DNA of 64,000 bases from Candidatus Reidiella endopervernicosa (GCF_013343005.1 NZ_CP054491.1:2958501-3022500); one strand, 5' to 3'; shown: positions 18,538 to 28,466, counted from the first letter of the stretch. The notes: generated by a model not told the origin, from the letters alone. A program made the numbers and translations.

Positions 18538-21011
18538 CCACCACCTTTCGTCAGCGTATCGAACACGGCTTCGAGAGCTTCGGCGCACTCATCTACCGCA
18601 ACCACTGGAAGGCCCTGCTGATCATGCTGCTGATTGCAGCAGCACTCATCAGCCAGATGCACTACCTCACCATGGACACCTCGACCGAAGGGTTCCTGCA
18701 TGAAGAGGATCCTATCCTGCTCGACTACAACGCCTTCCGTGAGCAGTTTGGCCGCGACGAAATGGTGATCCTCTCTATCGATGGCAGCGAGGTGTTCAGC
18801 ACCCCGTTCCTGCAACGTCTGCAGTCACTGCACATGGAACTGCGTGACAACACCCCCTATCTCGATGACATCACCTCACTGGTCAACGCCCGCAACACCC
18901 GTGGAGCAGTAGGTGAGCTGATTGTCGAGGATCTGCTCGAGACGATACCCAAGACCGCGGAAGAGATGGATGAGCTGAAGGCTCGCGCGCTCGCCAATCC
19001 GGTCTATCGCAATATGCTGCTCTCCGAAGATGGCACCATCACCACCATCGTACTGCGCACCGATGCCTACTCGAGTGTGGGTATTGAAGAGGATGTAATG
19101 GGTGGTTTCGATGATATCGATGCTACAACTGAGGAGCCTGATGAAGAGGAGATCGAACCCCGCCCCTTCCTCACCGATGCCGAGAACAGCGAGCTGATTG
19201 CGGCAGTAAACGAGGTGATTGCACGTCATCAGGGTAGTGATTTTCGCATCCAGATCGCCGGTTCTCCCGTTGTTGGCGATGCCCTGAAGCGCTCTATGCA
19301 GAACAACATGAAACGCTTTATGGGGCTGGCGCTACTGACTGTCAGTCTGGCGCTGTTTCTACTCTTCCGTCGCCTCTCCGGTGTGATCCTGCCGCTACTG
19401 ACGGTAGCACTCTCAATCGTCTCAACACTGGGCATAATGGGAATGCTTGGCATCCCCTTTAAGCTACCGACACAGATTCTACCCTCCTTCCTGCTTGCAG
19501 TTGGCGTCGGTGCCTCGGTCCACCTGCTCACCATCTTCTTCCGCAAGCTTCAGCAGCTGCACGACGAGACGGATGGTTCAACCGAATCCTCGAACCACAA
19601 GGAGAGCGCGATCGTCTACGCACTCGGTCACTCTGGGCTTGCGATTGCGATGACCTCAATCACCACCGCAGCGGGTCTCGCCTCCTTTGCCGGTGCCGAG
19701 GTCGCGCCCATCAGTGATCTAGGCATGATCGCCGCCTCCGGTGTCATGCTCTCACTGCTCTACACTCTGGTACTGCTGCCGACGCTACTTTCAATCATGC
19801 CAATCAAGGCGAAGCAGAGCGGCTCTGCCAGCAGTAGTCGTCTATTTATGGACCGTCTGCTAGTCCGTATCGCCAACTTCTCTACCCAGCGCGCCAATCT
19901 GGTTCTGGTGGTGTGTGCCGTCGTACTGGCGGTCGGTCTGGCCGGCGCGGTGCAGGTCAATTTCTCGCACAAACCGTTCGAGTGGTTTGAAAAAGAGCAT
20001 CCGATTCGCATGGCAACCGACTTTGTCGACAGCCGCATGAAAGGTGCCAGCTCGGTTGAGGTAATCGTTGATACCGGCAAGGAGAATGGACTCTATGAAC
20101 CCAAGATCATGCAGGCGCTCGACCGACTCGGACCGAAGGTCGAGGCGATCGATCACGGCGAGCTGTTTGTCGGCAAGAGCCTCTCGGTGGCCGATATTCT
20201 CAAGGAGTCGAACAAGGCATTGAATGAGAACCGTGCTGAGTTCTACGCCATTCCCAATGATCGTCAACTGATCGCCCAGGAGCTGCTGTTATTTGAGAAC
20301 TCAGGCTCCGATGATCTGGAGGATTTTGTCGATTCACAGTTCAGCAAAGCAAGATTCACGGCCAGAATGCCGTGGGTCGATGGCGTGCTCTACGAGGACT
20401 TCATCGACGAGCTTGAGCTCACCTTCCGCGAGGAGCTGGGCAGTGAGGTGAAGGTCTGGAGTACCGGTATGGCAACCCTGCTTGGACGCACCATGGGAGC
20501 CACCATCTTCAGTATGGCGCAGAGCTATGTGATCGCTGCCGTGGTTATCACCTTCATGATGATCCTGCTCATCGGCGACATAAAAATCGGTCTAGTGAGC
20601 ATGATCCCCAACCTCACCCCGATCATCCTCACACTCGGCATCATGGGCTGGGTGGGCATGCCGCTCGATGTGTTTACCATGCTGATCGGCTCCATCGCTA
20701 TTGGATTGGCGGTCGATGACACCATTCACTTCATGCACAACTACCGTCGCTATCACCACGAAACCGGTGACGTCGACCGCGCCGTTGAGGAGACATTGCT
20801 CGGTACCGGTCGTGCCATGCTGGTCACCACCGTGGTGCTCTCACTCGGCTTCTTCCTCTACATGTTTGCCGATCTGAGCAACCTGTTTAACTTCGGCCTG
20901 CTGACCGGCTTCACCATCATCATGGCGCTACTGGCCGACTTCTTCCTCGCACCAGCGCTGATGGCGGTACTGCATCGCAAACATATGATCGATGACGACA
21001 GCGACTACTGA
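18534..21011 (+). CDS. MMPL/RND-family inner-membrane transporter
   Basis: 825 residues with the two-fold RND plan: helix 1, a large periplasmic loop (about 50-255), helices 2-6 (about 256-425), helix 7, a second periplasmic loop (about 470-640) and helices 8-12. The MMPL type (HpnN, MmpL3 relatives) moves lipids or lipid-like molecules from the inner membrane using the proton gradient. The IGLAVDDTIHFMHNYRR segment is the typical second-half signature. The operon TetR-MMPL-LolA-like-DUF1302 suggests delivery of its cargo to the outer membrane. Confidence 0.9.
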   Translation: MTTTFRQRIEHGFESFGALIYRNHWKALLIMLLIAAALISQMHYLTMDTSTEGFLHEEDPILLDYNAFREQFGRDEMVILSIDGSEVFSTPFLQRLQSLHMELRDNTPYLDDITSLVNARNTRGAVGELIVEDLLETIPKTAEEMDELKARALANPVYRNMLLSEDGTITTIVLRTDAYSSVGIEEDVMGGFDDIDATTEEPDEEEIEPRPFLTDAENSELIAAVNEVIARHQGSDFRIQIAGSPVVGDALKRSMQNNMKRFMGLALLTVSLALFLLFRRLSGVILPLLTVALSIVSTLGIMGMLGIPFKLPTQILPSFLLAVGVGASVHLLTIFFRKLQQLHDETDGSTESSNHKESAIVYALGHSGLAIAMTSITTAAGLASFAGAEVAPISDLGMIAASGVMLSLLYTLVLLPTLLSIMPIKAKQSGSASSSRLFMDRLLVRIANFSTQRANLVLVVCAVVLAVGLAGAVQVNFSHKPFEWFEKEHPIRMATDFVDSRMKGASSVEVIVDTGKENGLYEPKIMQALDRLGPKVEAIDHGELFVGKSLSVADILKESNKALNENRAEFYAIPNDRQLIAQELLLFENSGSDDLEDFVDSQFSKARFTARMPWVDGVLYEDFIDELELTFREELGSEVKVWSTGMATLLGRTMGATIFSMAQSYVIAAVVITFMMILLIGDIKIGLVSMIPNLTPIILTLGIMGWVGMPLDVFTMLIGSIAIGLAVDDTIHFMHNYRRYHHETGDVDRAVEETLLGTGRAMLVTTVVLSLGFFLYMFADLSNLFNFGLLTGFTIIMALLADFFLAPALMAVLHRKHMIDDDSDY

Positions 21012-21033
21012 GCACAGATTCCAGGAGATCAAC

Positions 21034-21834
21034 ATGAACAGACTCACCAAACTGACCACCGCAGCGTTTGCACTACTCCTCTCAGCCTCGGCACTTGCTG
21101 AGATAAGCGCCCGCGAGATCATGCAGAAGGTCGATGATCGTGACGACGGCGATAACCGCGTCGCCGACATGACCATGACCCTGATCGACAAGGGCGGCAG
21201 CAAACGCATCCGCTCAATCCGTAGCTACGACAAGGATAAGGGTGAAGATAAACAGCGCATCATGTTCTTCCTCACCCCCGCCGACGTGCAAGACACCGCC
21301 TTTCTCACCTACGACTACGACGCCTATGAGAAAGACGATGACCAGTGGCTCTACCTACCGGCCCTGCGCAAGACCAAACGCATCGCCTCCAGCGATAAGA
21401 GCGGCAGCTTCATGGGCTCGGACTTTAACTACTCCGACATGACTCGCAAGAATCTCGATGCCAACGATTTCCGCATCGTTAAAGAGGCCGAGGTGCGCGG
21501 CAGCAAGGTGTGGATGATCGAGGCGAAACCGAAGACTCAGGAGGAGATCGAGGAGACTGGTTATAAAAAATCACTGCTATTTGTCCGCCAGGACAACTTC
21601 ATCGTGGTACGCGCAGTGCACTGGACCAACGAGGGCAAACGTCTCAAGTATCAGGACGTGAGCGGACTGGAGAAGATCGATAACGTCTGGACCATCACCA
21701 AGATGACCATGACCACAAAGAAGGGCAAGGCGACCCTGCACAAGACTGAACTGGGCTTTAGCAATATCCGTTACAACCAGGATCTCGAAGAGCAGTTCTT
21801 CTCCATCCGCCAGCTCGAAAAGGGTTTGATGTAG
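21034..21834 (+). CDS. Periplasmic LolA-like outer-membrane lipoprotein-sorting protein
   Basis: Start chosen at MNRLTKLTTAAFALLLSASALA, a clear signal peptide with AGGAGA upstream; the frame to the left overlaps the transporter. About 245 mature residues with the LolA/LolB-like half-barrel pattern of this family (DUF4292/COG2834 type): ADMTMTLIDKGG, RIMFFLTPADVQDTAFLTYDY and LPALRKTKRI. It probably shuttles a hydrophobic cargo between the MMPL transporter and the outer-membrane partner encoded next. Confidence 0.85.
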   Translation: MNRLTKLTTAAFALLLSASALAEISAREIMQKVDDRDDGDNRVADMTMTLIDKGGSKRIRSIRSYDKDKGEDKQRIMFFLTPADVQDTAFLTYDYDAYEKDDDQWLYLPALRKTKRIASSDKSGSFMGSDFNYSDMTRKNLDANDFRIVKEAEVRGSKVWMIEAKPKTQEEIEETGYKKSLLFVRQDNFIVVRAVHWTNEGKRLKYQDVSGLEKIDNVWTITKMTMTTKKGKATLHKTELGFSNIRYNQDLEEQFFSIRQLEKGLM

Positions 21835-21858
21835 TCAATCGACAGGAAGCCAAACATC

Positions 21859-23340
21859 ATGATCACTAATCGTTATCTGCCAACCACCGTGCTACTCGGC
21901 ACGCTACTCCTTCTGCCTGCCATGCAGAGCGCCGTCGCTGAAGAGAGCGCCGAAATCGATGCGGTGATGGAAGGGTTTGATGACGAAGCAGGAACAGTCG
22001 ATAACGTACTGGATGGATTCGATGAGGATGCGGAAGGCTCGAATGATCTCAACGGTGTATTAGACGGTTTTGGCAATGATGATAGTGCCGCCGGGGGAAA
22101 CACGGCCCGATCTGCAGCACCGCCCGTCAAACCGAAACGATTGCAGCTCTCTGGTGCCGCCGTATTGGGCACCGCCTACAACTTCGCCCACGACGAACCA
22201 CAGGCCGGTGAACCTGACTACCACGGCTTCTCTCGTCTGCGAGCCAAGCTCGGTCTCGGGCTGAAGATCCGCATTGCCAAGGGGTGGATGGGAGTCATCA
22301 AGGGGCACGCCTTCCACGATTTCATCTACGAGATCAACGGTCGAGACGACTACAGCGACGAGGTGCTGGAACACTACGAGAGCGAGGCCGAGTTCGATGA
22401 GGTATTCCTACGCGGCAAGCTGACACCCAATTTTGATATCAAGCTCGGTCGCCAGATCGTGGTGTGGGGTAAGTCGGACAACCTGCGTGTCACCGACCTG
22501 CTCAATCCGATGGACCAACGTCAGATGGGACAGACCGATATCGAATACCTGCGTCTGCCGGTCAATATGACTCGCCTCGACTACTATCTCGGCAGCTGGA
22601 ACCTCAGCGGTTACCTCCTCCACGAATCACGCATGGATAAACGCCCCACCGTTGGTAGTGACTACTACCCCTTCCCGATGCCAATGCCACAGGAGGATGT
22701 ACCTGACAACAATGGTGCCGATGAGTACGCAGTGGCACTGAACGGTAACTTCAGTGGCTGGGATCTCTCCCTCTATGGCGCCCACCTCTACCGCGACCAG
22801 CCCCACACCGAAATGGTACCCGCCGTCGGCATGCGCCTGCGCCACGCCGAGACCGATATGGTCGGTGGTGCAATCAACATCGCGCTGGGCAACTGGCTTC
22901 TCAAGGGTGAGGCCGCCCATTTCGATGGAATGCGCTACAGCTCTCTGCCCGGTGAAGATAAGCGCCGCAGTGATCTACTACTCGGTGTTGAGTACAGCGG
23001 CTTCCAGGACACCAGCCTCTCGCTGGAGCTGGTAGATCGTTACAGCCACGATTACGATCCGCTGATGGCAGGCGATGGCATCAAGGAGAACATGTATGAG
23101 ACCGCAGTACGCTACACCGGCAACTTCATGCACGACACCCTTGAGGTAACCCTGCTCGGAACGGCCTTTGGCGAGGCAGGCGATGGCGGCGGCTTCACCC
23201 GTCTCAGCGCCAAGTACGACCTGCGCGACGCACTAGAACTGACCGTGGGTGTAATCAACTACTACGAAGGCGAGAGCATTCCTTTCAACGCCATCGCCGA
23301 TAACGACCGCCTCTTCGCCCAGCTCAAGCAGAGTTTTTAA
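21859..23340 (+). CDS. DUF1302-type outer-membrane beta-barrel
   Basis: 493 residues: signal peptide (to about residue 28), then a short acidic region with three variants of a GFDD/GFDED/GFGND motif (residues about 35-75), then a beta-barrel domain ending in aromatic KQSF. The DUF1302 hallmark GRQIVVWGKSDNLRVTDLLNPMD is present. Co-transcribed with the MMPL and LolA-like genes. This trio is widespread but its cargo is not established. The acidic repeats could be the docking region for the periplasmic partner. Confidence 0.8.
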   Translation: MITNRYLPTTVLLGTLLLLPAMQSAVAEESAEIDAVMEGFDDEAGTVDNVLDGFDEDAEGSNDLNGVLDGFGNDDSAAGGNTARSAAPPVKPKRLQLSGAAVLGTAYNFAHDEPQAGEPDYHGFSRLRAKLGLGLKIRIAKGWMGVIKGHAFHDFIYEINGRDDYSDEVLEHYESEAEFDEVFLRGKLTPNFDIKLGRQIVVWGKSDNLRVTDLLNPMDQRQMGQTDIEYLRLPVNMTRLDYYLGSWNLSGYLLHESRMDKRPTVGSDYYPFPMPMPQEDVPDNNGADEYAVALNGNFSGWDLSLYGAHLYRDQPHTEMVPAVGMRLRHAETDMVGGAINIALGNWLLKGEAAHFDGMRYSSLPGEDKRRSDLLLGVEYSGFQDTSLSLELVDRYSHDYDPLMAGDGIKENMYETAVRYTGNFMHDTLEVTLLGTAFGEAGDGGGFTRLSAKYDLRDALELTVGVINYYEGESIPFNAIADNDRLFAQLKQSF

Positions 23341-23353
23341 AACACAGGCATCA

Positions 23354-23383
23354 GGTTACGGGTTACGGGTTACGGGTTACGGG
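23354..23383. repeat. Heptamer tandem repeat
   Basis: Four back-to-back copies of GGTTACG in the gene-free stretch between the DUF1302 gene and argE. No coding meaning seen. Confidence 0.85.
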
Positions 23384-23413
23384 ATTAGAAAACCGGCATC
23401 ACCCTCTCACTCG

Positions 23414-23446
23414 TAGGGTGGGTTGAATGAAGTGATACCCACCCTA
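23414..23446. repeat. Imperfect palindrome, REP-like
   Basis: Arms TAGGGTGGGT and ACCCACCCTA. Similar GGTGGG palindromes are scattered between genes in many Gammaproteobacteria. Confidence 0.65.
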
Positions 23447-23553
23447 TACCTACATACCCACCCTATTCCGTCTCTGGTGGGCATCCCTAAAGGACTCGAA
23501 CCTGCGGTTCATCGCGCTGAAGCTCAAACCACCCTACATCAATAGGCTGCCTC

Positions 23554-23632
23554 GTAGCCCGGATGAAGCGAAGCGTAATCCGGGGGCGATCTCTGCAAAT
23601 TCCCGGATTGCGTGTTACTCCATCCAGGCTAC
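23554..23632. repeat. REP-type inverted repeat
   Basis: Long arms beginning GTAGCCCGGATGAAGCG and ending TCCATCCAGGCTAC, with inner AATCCGGG / CCCGGATT. This is a well-known type of extragenic palindrome of Gammaproteobacteria. The 365-base gap 23341-23705 holds this, the heptamer repeat and the shorter palindrome, and no gene that I can support. Confidence 0.75.
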
Positions 23633-23705
23633 GCTCGTAACCTGTTACCTGTAGCCTTTCAATAATAAGGTTTACCTGCCCCGGTAACTATTCAACAATC
23701 CATCC

Positions 23706-24863
23706 ATGAAACAGCAAAACCCAACCCTGATGCAGATGCTGCATGCGCTTATCGCCGCACCGTCGATCAGTAGCGTCTCGCCCGCTTTCGACAGCGGCAA
23801 TCTCGCCGTAATTGACCTACTCGCCGAGTGGTTGGGTGATCTCGGCTTTGAGATCGAGATTCAGACGCTGGAGAGTCACACCGACAAGGCGAACCTGATC
23901 GCGACCCTCGGCAGCGGACCGGGCGGTCTGGTACTGGCCGGGCATACCGACACCGTGCCATGCGATGAGCACCGCTGGCAGAGTGATCCATTCAAGATGG
24001 TCGAACGTGATCACCGTCTCTACGGCCTTGGCAGCTCCGACATGAAGGGCTTTTTTGCGTTGATCATCGAGGCAGTGCGCCGTTTCGATATCGACACCCT
24101 GCAACAACCGCTAATCGTACTCGCCACCGCCGATGAAGAGAGCTCGATGGATGGTGCCAAAGCGCTGGTTGAGCTGGGGCGTCCAAAGGCGCGCTACGCC
24201 ATCATTGGCGAGCCGACCGGACTACGTCCTGTTAACGCCCACAAGGGCATTCTGATGGAGGCGATTCACCTGCAGGGGCAGGCGGGCCACTCCAGCGACC
24301 CCAGCTACGGCAACAGTGCACTCGAGGGCATGCACCGAGTGATGAGTGAGATTATCCGCTGGCGCGAACAGCTACAGCGCGAGCACCAGGACCCACAGTT
24401 CAAAGCCCCCTTCCCCACCCTCAACCTTGGTCACATCCACGGTGGCGACAATCCCAACCGTATCTGTGGCGAGTGCGAACTGCATATCGATCTGCGTCCC
24501 GTTCCCGGCATGGAGATTGATGCACTTCGCCACACACTAAAACAACGTGTCGATCACGCCCTGCTAAAGAGCGGTCTGCAGTCAACGATCCGACCACTCT
24601 TTAGCGGTGCACCTGCTCACCGACTCGAACGCACATCACAGCTGGTCGCCGCTGCCGAGCAGTTGACCGGCCACACCGCCGAAACGGTCGCTTTCGGCAC
24701 CGAGGCCCCCTTCCTCGATCAACTCGGTATGGAGACGCTGATCCTGGGGCCCGGCGATATCGCCCAGGCACACCAGCCAAATGAGTACCTGGCACTCGAC
24801 CGACTGCAGCCCTGCATCGACCTGCTGGCCCAGTTTATCGAGCAGTTCTGCACCCACCCTTAG
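23706..24863 (+). CDS. argE: Acetylornithine deacetylase
   Basis: M20-family metallopeptidase that releases ornithine from N-acetylornithine. 385 residues. Metal site residues: GHTDTVP near residue 80, the GSSDMKGF box, the catalytic ATADEESS near 142, GEPTG, and the dimerisation-domain HSSDPSYG. argA follows about 1 kb downstream, separated by one interrupted gene, so the two ends of the linear acetyl-ornithine route lie together. Confidence 0.94.
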   Translation: MKQQNPTLMQMLHALIAAPSISSVSPAFDSGNLAVIDLLAEWLGDLGFEIEIQTLESHTDKANLIATLGSGPGGLVLAGHTDTVPCDEHRWQSDPFKMVERDHRLYGLGSSDMKGFFALIIEAVRRFDIDTLQQPLIVLATADEESSMDGAKALVELGRPKARYAIIGEPTGLRPVNAHKGILMEAIHLQGQAGHSSDPSYGNSALEGMHRVMSEIIRWREQLQREHQDPQFKAPFPTLNLGHIHGGDNPNRICGECELHIDLRPVPGMEIDALRHTLKQRVDHALLKSGLQSTIRPLFSGAPAHRLERTSQLVAAAEQLTGHTAETVAFGTEAPFLDQLGMETLILGPGDIAQAHQPNEYLALDRLQPCIDLLAQFIEQFCTHP

Positions 24864-24988
24864 GGACTCCCCACAGTCCCAAACCAGACCGGACCCGCCA
24901 ACCAAACTGTGACAGCCGTCACGCTTTTTGCTAGCCTGCGCAAAGACTCAGTTCAAATCGATAACTAACAACGCAGGAGGGAACCACC

Positions 24989-25774
24989 ATGCGCACACTT
25001 CTTACCTCACTCATCACTATCGCACTGTTAGTTGCACCGGCAGCACAGGCCGACGAGCTTAACGGTGGGGTCGCAACCTCCGCTGACCGCCATGGAGGCG
25101 AAGTGAGGGCGGTTAGTCCCCGATAGTCGACGCCGTCTGCATATTCGTAGTTGAGAGCGCGAGCGGACGACGAAGAAGATGCAGCAGCGGCTTTTGTCGG
25201 CGTAGAGTCACTGAGGGAGTTGTGTAGAGCCGCGAAGAGGTGATTACGCAACGTACGCGGAGGTCGGGCGCCGTAGGCATAAACGGTCGCGTTAAGTTTT
25301 GCTGTTTGCTTGGGCTGGATGCCCAAAACAAACTTTCGCAAAAATAGCGACTCCCGGAGCCTACATCAAGCATGCATTCGGAGCGGCCCAGCGCCACCAG
25401 AACGGTCTCGGCTACGGCTTTCGCTTTGACCGGGTGGAAGCCCCACCGTTTTCAATTTCAATAACACCAACAGCCTGAATGAGCGGGCGATCATCGATGT
25501 CGAATTCAGTAACGGTGCAATCAGCGCCTATCGCGTCCTCGGCTACAACACACTGCCCGACTACACCGTGATGCAAGCCAATGGTGGTGAGGCCACACTC
25601 TGGACCCCGCTACTCGCCGCAGGCGGCATCGCGCTGGCGATGTGTGTTTCCGGCTCCTCGCTCTGCGCGACCAGTGGCGGCGGCAGCAGTGAGGAGTGTA
25701 TCGACCTCGAGGTCAACTTTGCCCCCGGTGTTTTCAACTCAGCGCCGGTTTGTGGCGGTGAAGAGCTTCCCTAG
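24989..25774 (+). pseudogene. Unknown secreted protein, interrupted by repeat copy B and one frameshift
   Basis: Signal peptide MRTLLTSLITIALLVAPAAQA with an AGGAGG site, then ADELNGGVATS; the frame is then cut by the 277-bp repeat in antisense orientation. Removing it gives VATSAYIKHAFGAAQRHQNGLGYGFRFDRV in frame. A further 1-base shift near 25445 is needed to continue with VFNFNNTNSLNERAIIDVEF and the rest, ending CGGEELP at 25774. The C-terminal third has a helix (AGGIALAMCVSG) and a cysteine-containing tail. I do not recognise the family. Mature length would be about 165 residues. Confidence 0.6.
25081..25357 (-). mobile_element. 284-bp dispersed element, copy B
   Basis: Reverse-oriented copy of 277 bp, slightly shortened by single-base losses; one of them is in the loop of the left hairpin, the arms GTTTG / CAAAC being kept. 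Inserted antisense in a secreted-protein gene whose frame is restored by removing it. Right flank (reading the element strand) GAGG. Confidence 0.9.
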
Positions 25775-25815
25775 CGGTACGCGCAGGTCATAGGTCATCA
25801 AAGCAACTACCAGAC

Positions 25816-25858
25816 GCACCCACAGGAGGTAATCGAGGCACCTCCTGTAGGTGCTTTT
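25816..25858 (+). terminator. Rho-independent terminator before argA
   Basis: Stem CACC...ACAGGAGGT pairing with ACCTCCTGT...GGTG followed by TTTT, downstream of the interrupted secreted-protein gene. Confidence 0.75.
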
Positions 25859-25919
25859 GTCTTACACCTCATCTATGCGACTATTCAGCTAAGACCAATA
25901 AACAAAACAAGCTGATACC

Positions 25920-27302
25920 GTGACTACTGACAGCAACAACTTCATCGACTCGTTCCGCAGCTCGTCGCCCTATATCAATGCCCATCGTGGCAAGACCTTT
26001 GTCATCCTCTTCGGTGGCGAGGCGGTCGCCGATGCCACGCTGCCGACACTGATTCACGATATCGCGCTACTCAACTCACTCGGCATTCGTCTGGTGCTGG
26101 TCCACGGCGCACGCCCTCAGATCGAGCAACGTCTCAAGGCACGAAATGCCGAGATCCGCTATGAGAACGGCCTGCGCATCACCGATGACGATGCTCTCGA
26201 ATGCGTAAAAGAGGCGGCCGGTACGCTACGCATGGAGATCGAGGCGCTACTCTCGATGGGACTGGCCAACACACCGATGGCCGGTGCTCGGCTACGTGTC
26301 GCCTCTGGCAACTTTGTCACCGCACGTCCACTCGGCATTTACAACGGTATCGACTACTGCCACACCGGCGAGGTGCGGCGCGTCGACACCGACGGCCTGA
26401 GACAACGCCTCAGCGACAGCAGCGTGGTACTGCTCTCGCCGATCGGCTACTCACCTACCGGTGAGATCTTCAACATCACCGCAGAGGAGATCGCCACCTC
26501 GGTCGCCATCGAGCTTGAGGCCGATAAGCTGATTATCCTCAGTGAAGAACGCACCCTGCGCGACAGCCGTCGCAAACCCATACAGCAGCTCGGCCCCTCG
26601 GCCGCCCACGACCTGCTTGGCGGCAGACGCAAACTACCGGCCGATACCCGCACCCATCTGGAGAGCGCGATGCTCGCCTGTCGCGGCGGGGTTAAACGCA
26701 CCCACATCATCGAACGCAGTCTCGATGGTGCGCTGCTACAGGAGCTCTACACCCGCGACGGCGTCGGCACCCTGATCACTGCCGAGAACTATGAACAGAC
26801 CCGTCCTGCCACCATCGACGATGTCGGCGGCATCCTGGAGCTGATCGAACCGCTGGAAGAGGAAGGTGTGCTGGTGCGTCGCTCACGCGACCGCCTCGAG
26901 ACCGAGATCGACCACTTCAGTGTTGTGGTGCGCGACAGCACGATTATCGGCTGTGCCGCCCTCTACCCCTATCGTAAGGAGGGCTTCGGTGAACTTGCCT
27001 GCCTCGCCACCCATCCCGCCTACCGTAATGCGGGACGCGGTGATGAACTGCTGCTGCAGATCGAACAACGCGCCCGCACCATGGGACTCGACAAACTATT
27101 CGTACTGACCACTCGTACCGCTCACTGGTTTCGGGAGCGCGGCTTCGCCCACGCCGATATCAAGGCGCTGCCACTCAAACGACGCGGCCTCTACAACTAC
27201 CAACGCAACTCAAAAATTTTCATCAAGGAGCTTGATGACCGTGGCTGCCAAACGTACCGAACGACGCAAGAGCAACGGCAGCCGAGGTCGGCGCAAGAGT
27301 GA
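25920..27302 (+). CDS. argA: N-acetylglutamate synthase
   Basis: First step of arginine synthesis. 460 residues: N-terminal amino-acid-kinase-like domain that binds arginine for feedback control (about 20-290, with FVILFGGEAVADATL and VLVHGARPQIEQRL) and C-terminal GNAT acetyltransferase (about 300-450, with ACLATHPAYRNAGRGDELL). GTG start. The last 68 bases overlap the next small gene. Confidence 0.94.
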   Translation: MTTDSNNFIDSFRSSSPYINAHRGKTFVILFGGEAVADATLPTLIHDIALLNSLGIRLVLVHGARPQIEQRLKARNAEIRYENGLRITDDDALECVKEAAGTLRMEIEALLSMGLANTPMAGARLRVASGNFVTARPLGIYNGIDYCHTGEVRRVDTDGLRQRLSDSSVVLLSPIGYSPTGEIFNITAEEIATSVAIELEADKLIILSEERTLRDSRRKPIQQLGPSAAHDLLGGRRKLPADTRTHLESAMLACRGGVKRTHIIERSLDGALLQELYTRDGVGTLITAENYEQTRPATIDDVGGILELIEPLEEEGVLVRRSRDRLETEIDHFSVVVRDSTIIGCAALYPYRKEGFGELACLATHPAYRNAGRGDELLLQIEQRARTMGLDKLFVLTTRTAHWFRERGFAHADIKALPLKRRGLYNYQRNSKIFIKELDDRGCQTYRTTQEQRQPRSAQE

Positions 27303-27627
27303 TCGTGGTCAGGGCGACTCAACGATCATCAAGTTCATCTTCGTCTTCCTGGTTCTCTTCATGACCATCACCGTTAACCTCTCCGACGGCATGCTGGCGC
27401 GTGTCGGCATCGACCCCAACTACCTCTATGCCGCTCTCGCCTCGGTCATCCTCGCGGGTCTAACCGCAAGTAAACCGATGGCGATGTCACTGCTGGTCAT
27501 TACCGTCACCATCGGTGCCAACCTGCCCACCGAGTACGCCGAGCGCATTGGCGTTAATCAGGATTTTCTGCTCGCTACCCTAATCGCTCTCATCATCGCC
27601 CCGCAGTTTAAAAGCTGGCACAGCTGA
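27235..27627 (+). CDS. Small membrane protein overlapping argA
   Basis: About 130 residues: a very basic N-terminus (KRTERRKSNGSRGRRKS) then three to four hydrophobic segments. I do not recognise a characterised family. Its start lies inside the end of argA in another frame, which argues for co-expression with argA. Ends LIIAPQFKSWHS. Confidence 0.6.
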   Translation: MTVAAKRTERRKSNGSRGRRKSDRGQGDSTIIKFIFVFLVLFMTITVNLSDGMLARVGIDPNYLYAALASVILAGLTASKPMAMSLLVITVTIGANLPTEYAERIGVNQDFLLATLIALIIAPQFKSWHS

Positions 27628-27683
27628 TCATCAGCTAGCCACACCACGGGCGTGCTAAAGCACCCTTTCGTAATGAGCAGACC

Positions 27684-28466
27684 ATGACAGAAAGAGATCT
27701 GGCGAACGCCTCGCCTCTCAAGTTAATTCAGATCAGCGACACCCATCTCTACGCCGATACCGATGCCGAACTCTACGGCATTGCTATCGAATCACGTTTC
27801 CAGGCTGTATTGGAAAAGGTTGCCACAGAAGAGGCTGACCTACTGGTGGTAAGCGGTGACCTGGCAAACGGCGACACCGACGCGGCCTATCAACGTTTAA
27901 AGCACTCTCTTCAAGAGCTCAATCTCGATACGGCGCTCATACCCGGCAACCACGACACCCCTGAGCGAGTCGCCTCAATCAGTGCGGGGCGTCTCTCGAA
28001 TCAGATGGTCTGGCAGCTGGATGGGTGGCAGATATTGATGCTCGACAGCTCCAACACCAATAGCCAATCCGGACGCCTGGGCAGTAAGCAGCTGGCTGAG
28101 CTGGAGAGCCAACTGCGCGCGCATCCCAATCAACCCACACTAATCTTTCTCCACCATCAGGCGGTAGCCATAGGCTGTCGCTGGCTCGATACCATGCTGT
28201 TGGAAGATCGAGACACCCTGTTCGACCAGCTTGATCGCAATCCGCAGGTGAGCGCGGTGGTGTGGGGGCATACCCATCAGGCGTTCGAAGCGGAGTACCA
28301 CGGCATCAAACTCTACGGAACGCCTTCAACCAACGCCCAGTTCAAGGTCAACAGCGATGAGTTTGCCATTGATGAATCGGTCGATACGGGGCGCCCCGGT
28401 TATCGTCGTCTACTGTTGCATGCAGACGGGACCATTGAGAGCTGTGTCATCCGGGTGGATGTTTAG
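27684..28466 (+). CDS. cpdA: 3',5'-cyclic-AMP phosphodiesterase
   Basis: 260-residue calcineurin-type metallophosphoesterase. All metal motifs are visible: QISDTHLY, VVSGDLANGD, PGNHD, LHHQA and WGHTHQAFE. CpdA lowers cAMP and thus CRP activity. Normal length and order. It lies convergent to ptsP. Confidence 0.93.
   Translation: MTERDLANASPLKLIQISDTHLYADTDAELYGIAIESRFQAVLEKVATEEADLLVVSGDLANGDTDAAYQRLKHSLQELNLDTALIPGNHDTPERVASISAGRLSNQMVWQLDGWQILMLDSSNTNSQSGRLGSKQLAELESQLRAHPNQPTLIFLHHQAVAIGCRWLDTMLLEDRDTLFDQLDRNPQVSAVVWGHTHQAFEAEYHGIKLYGTPSTNAQFKVNSDEFAIDESVDTGRPGYRRLLLHADGTIESCVIRVDV

Noticed and set aside
23354-23383. Tandem GGTTACG as a CRISPR or telomere-like repeat
   Set aside because: Only four back-to-back units, no spacers; an ordinary short tandem repeat.
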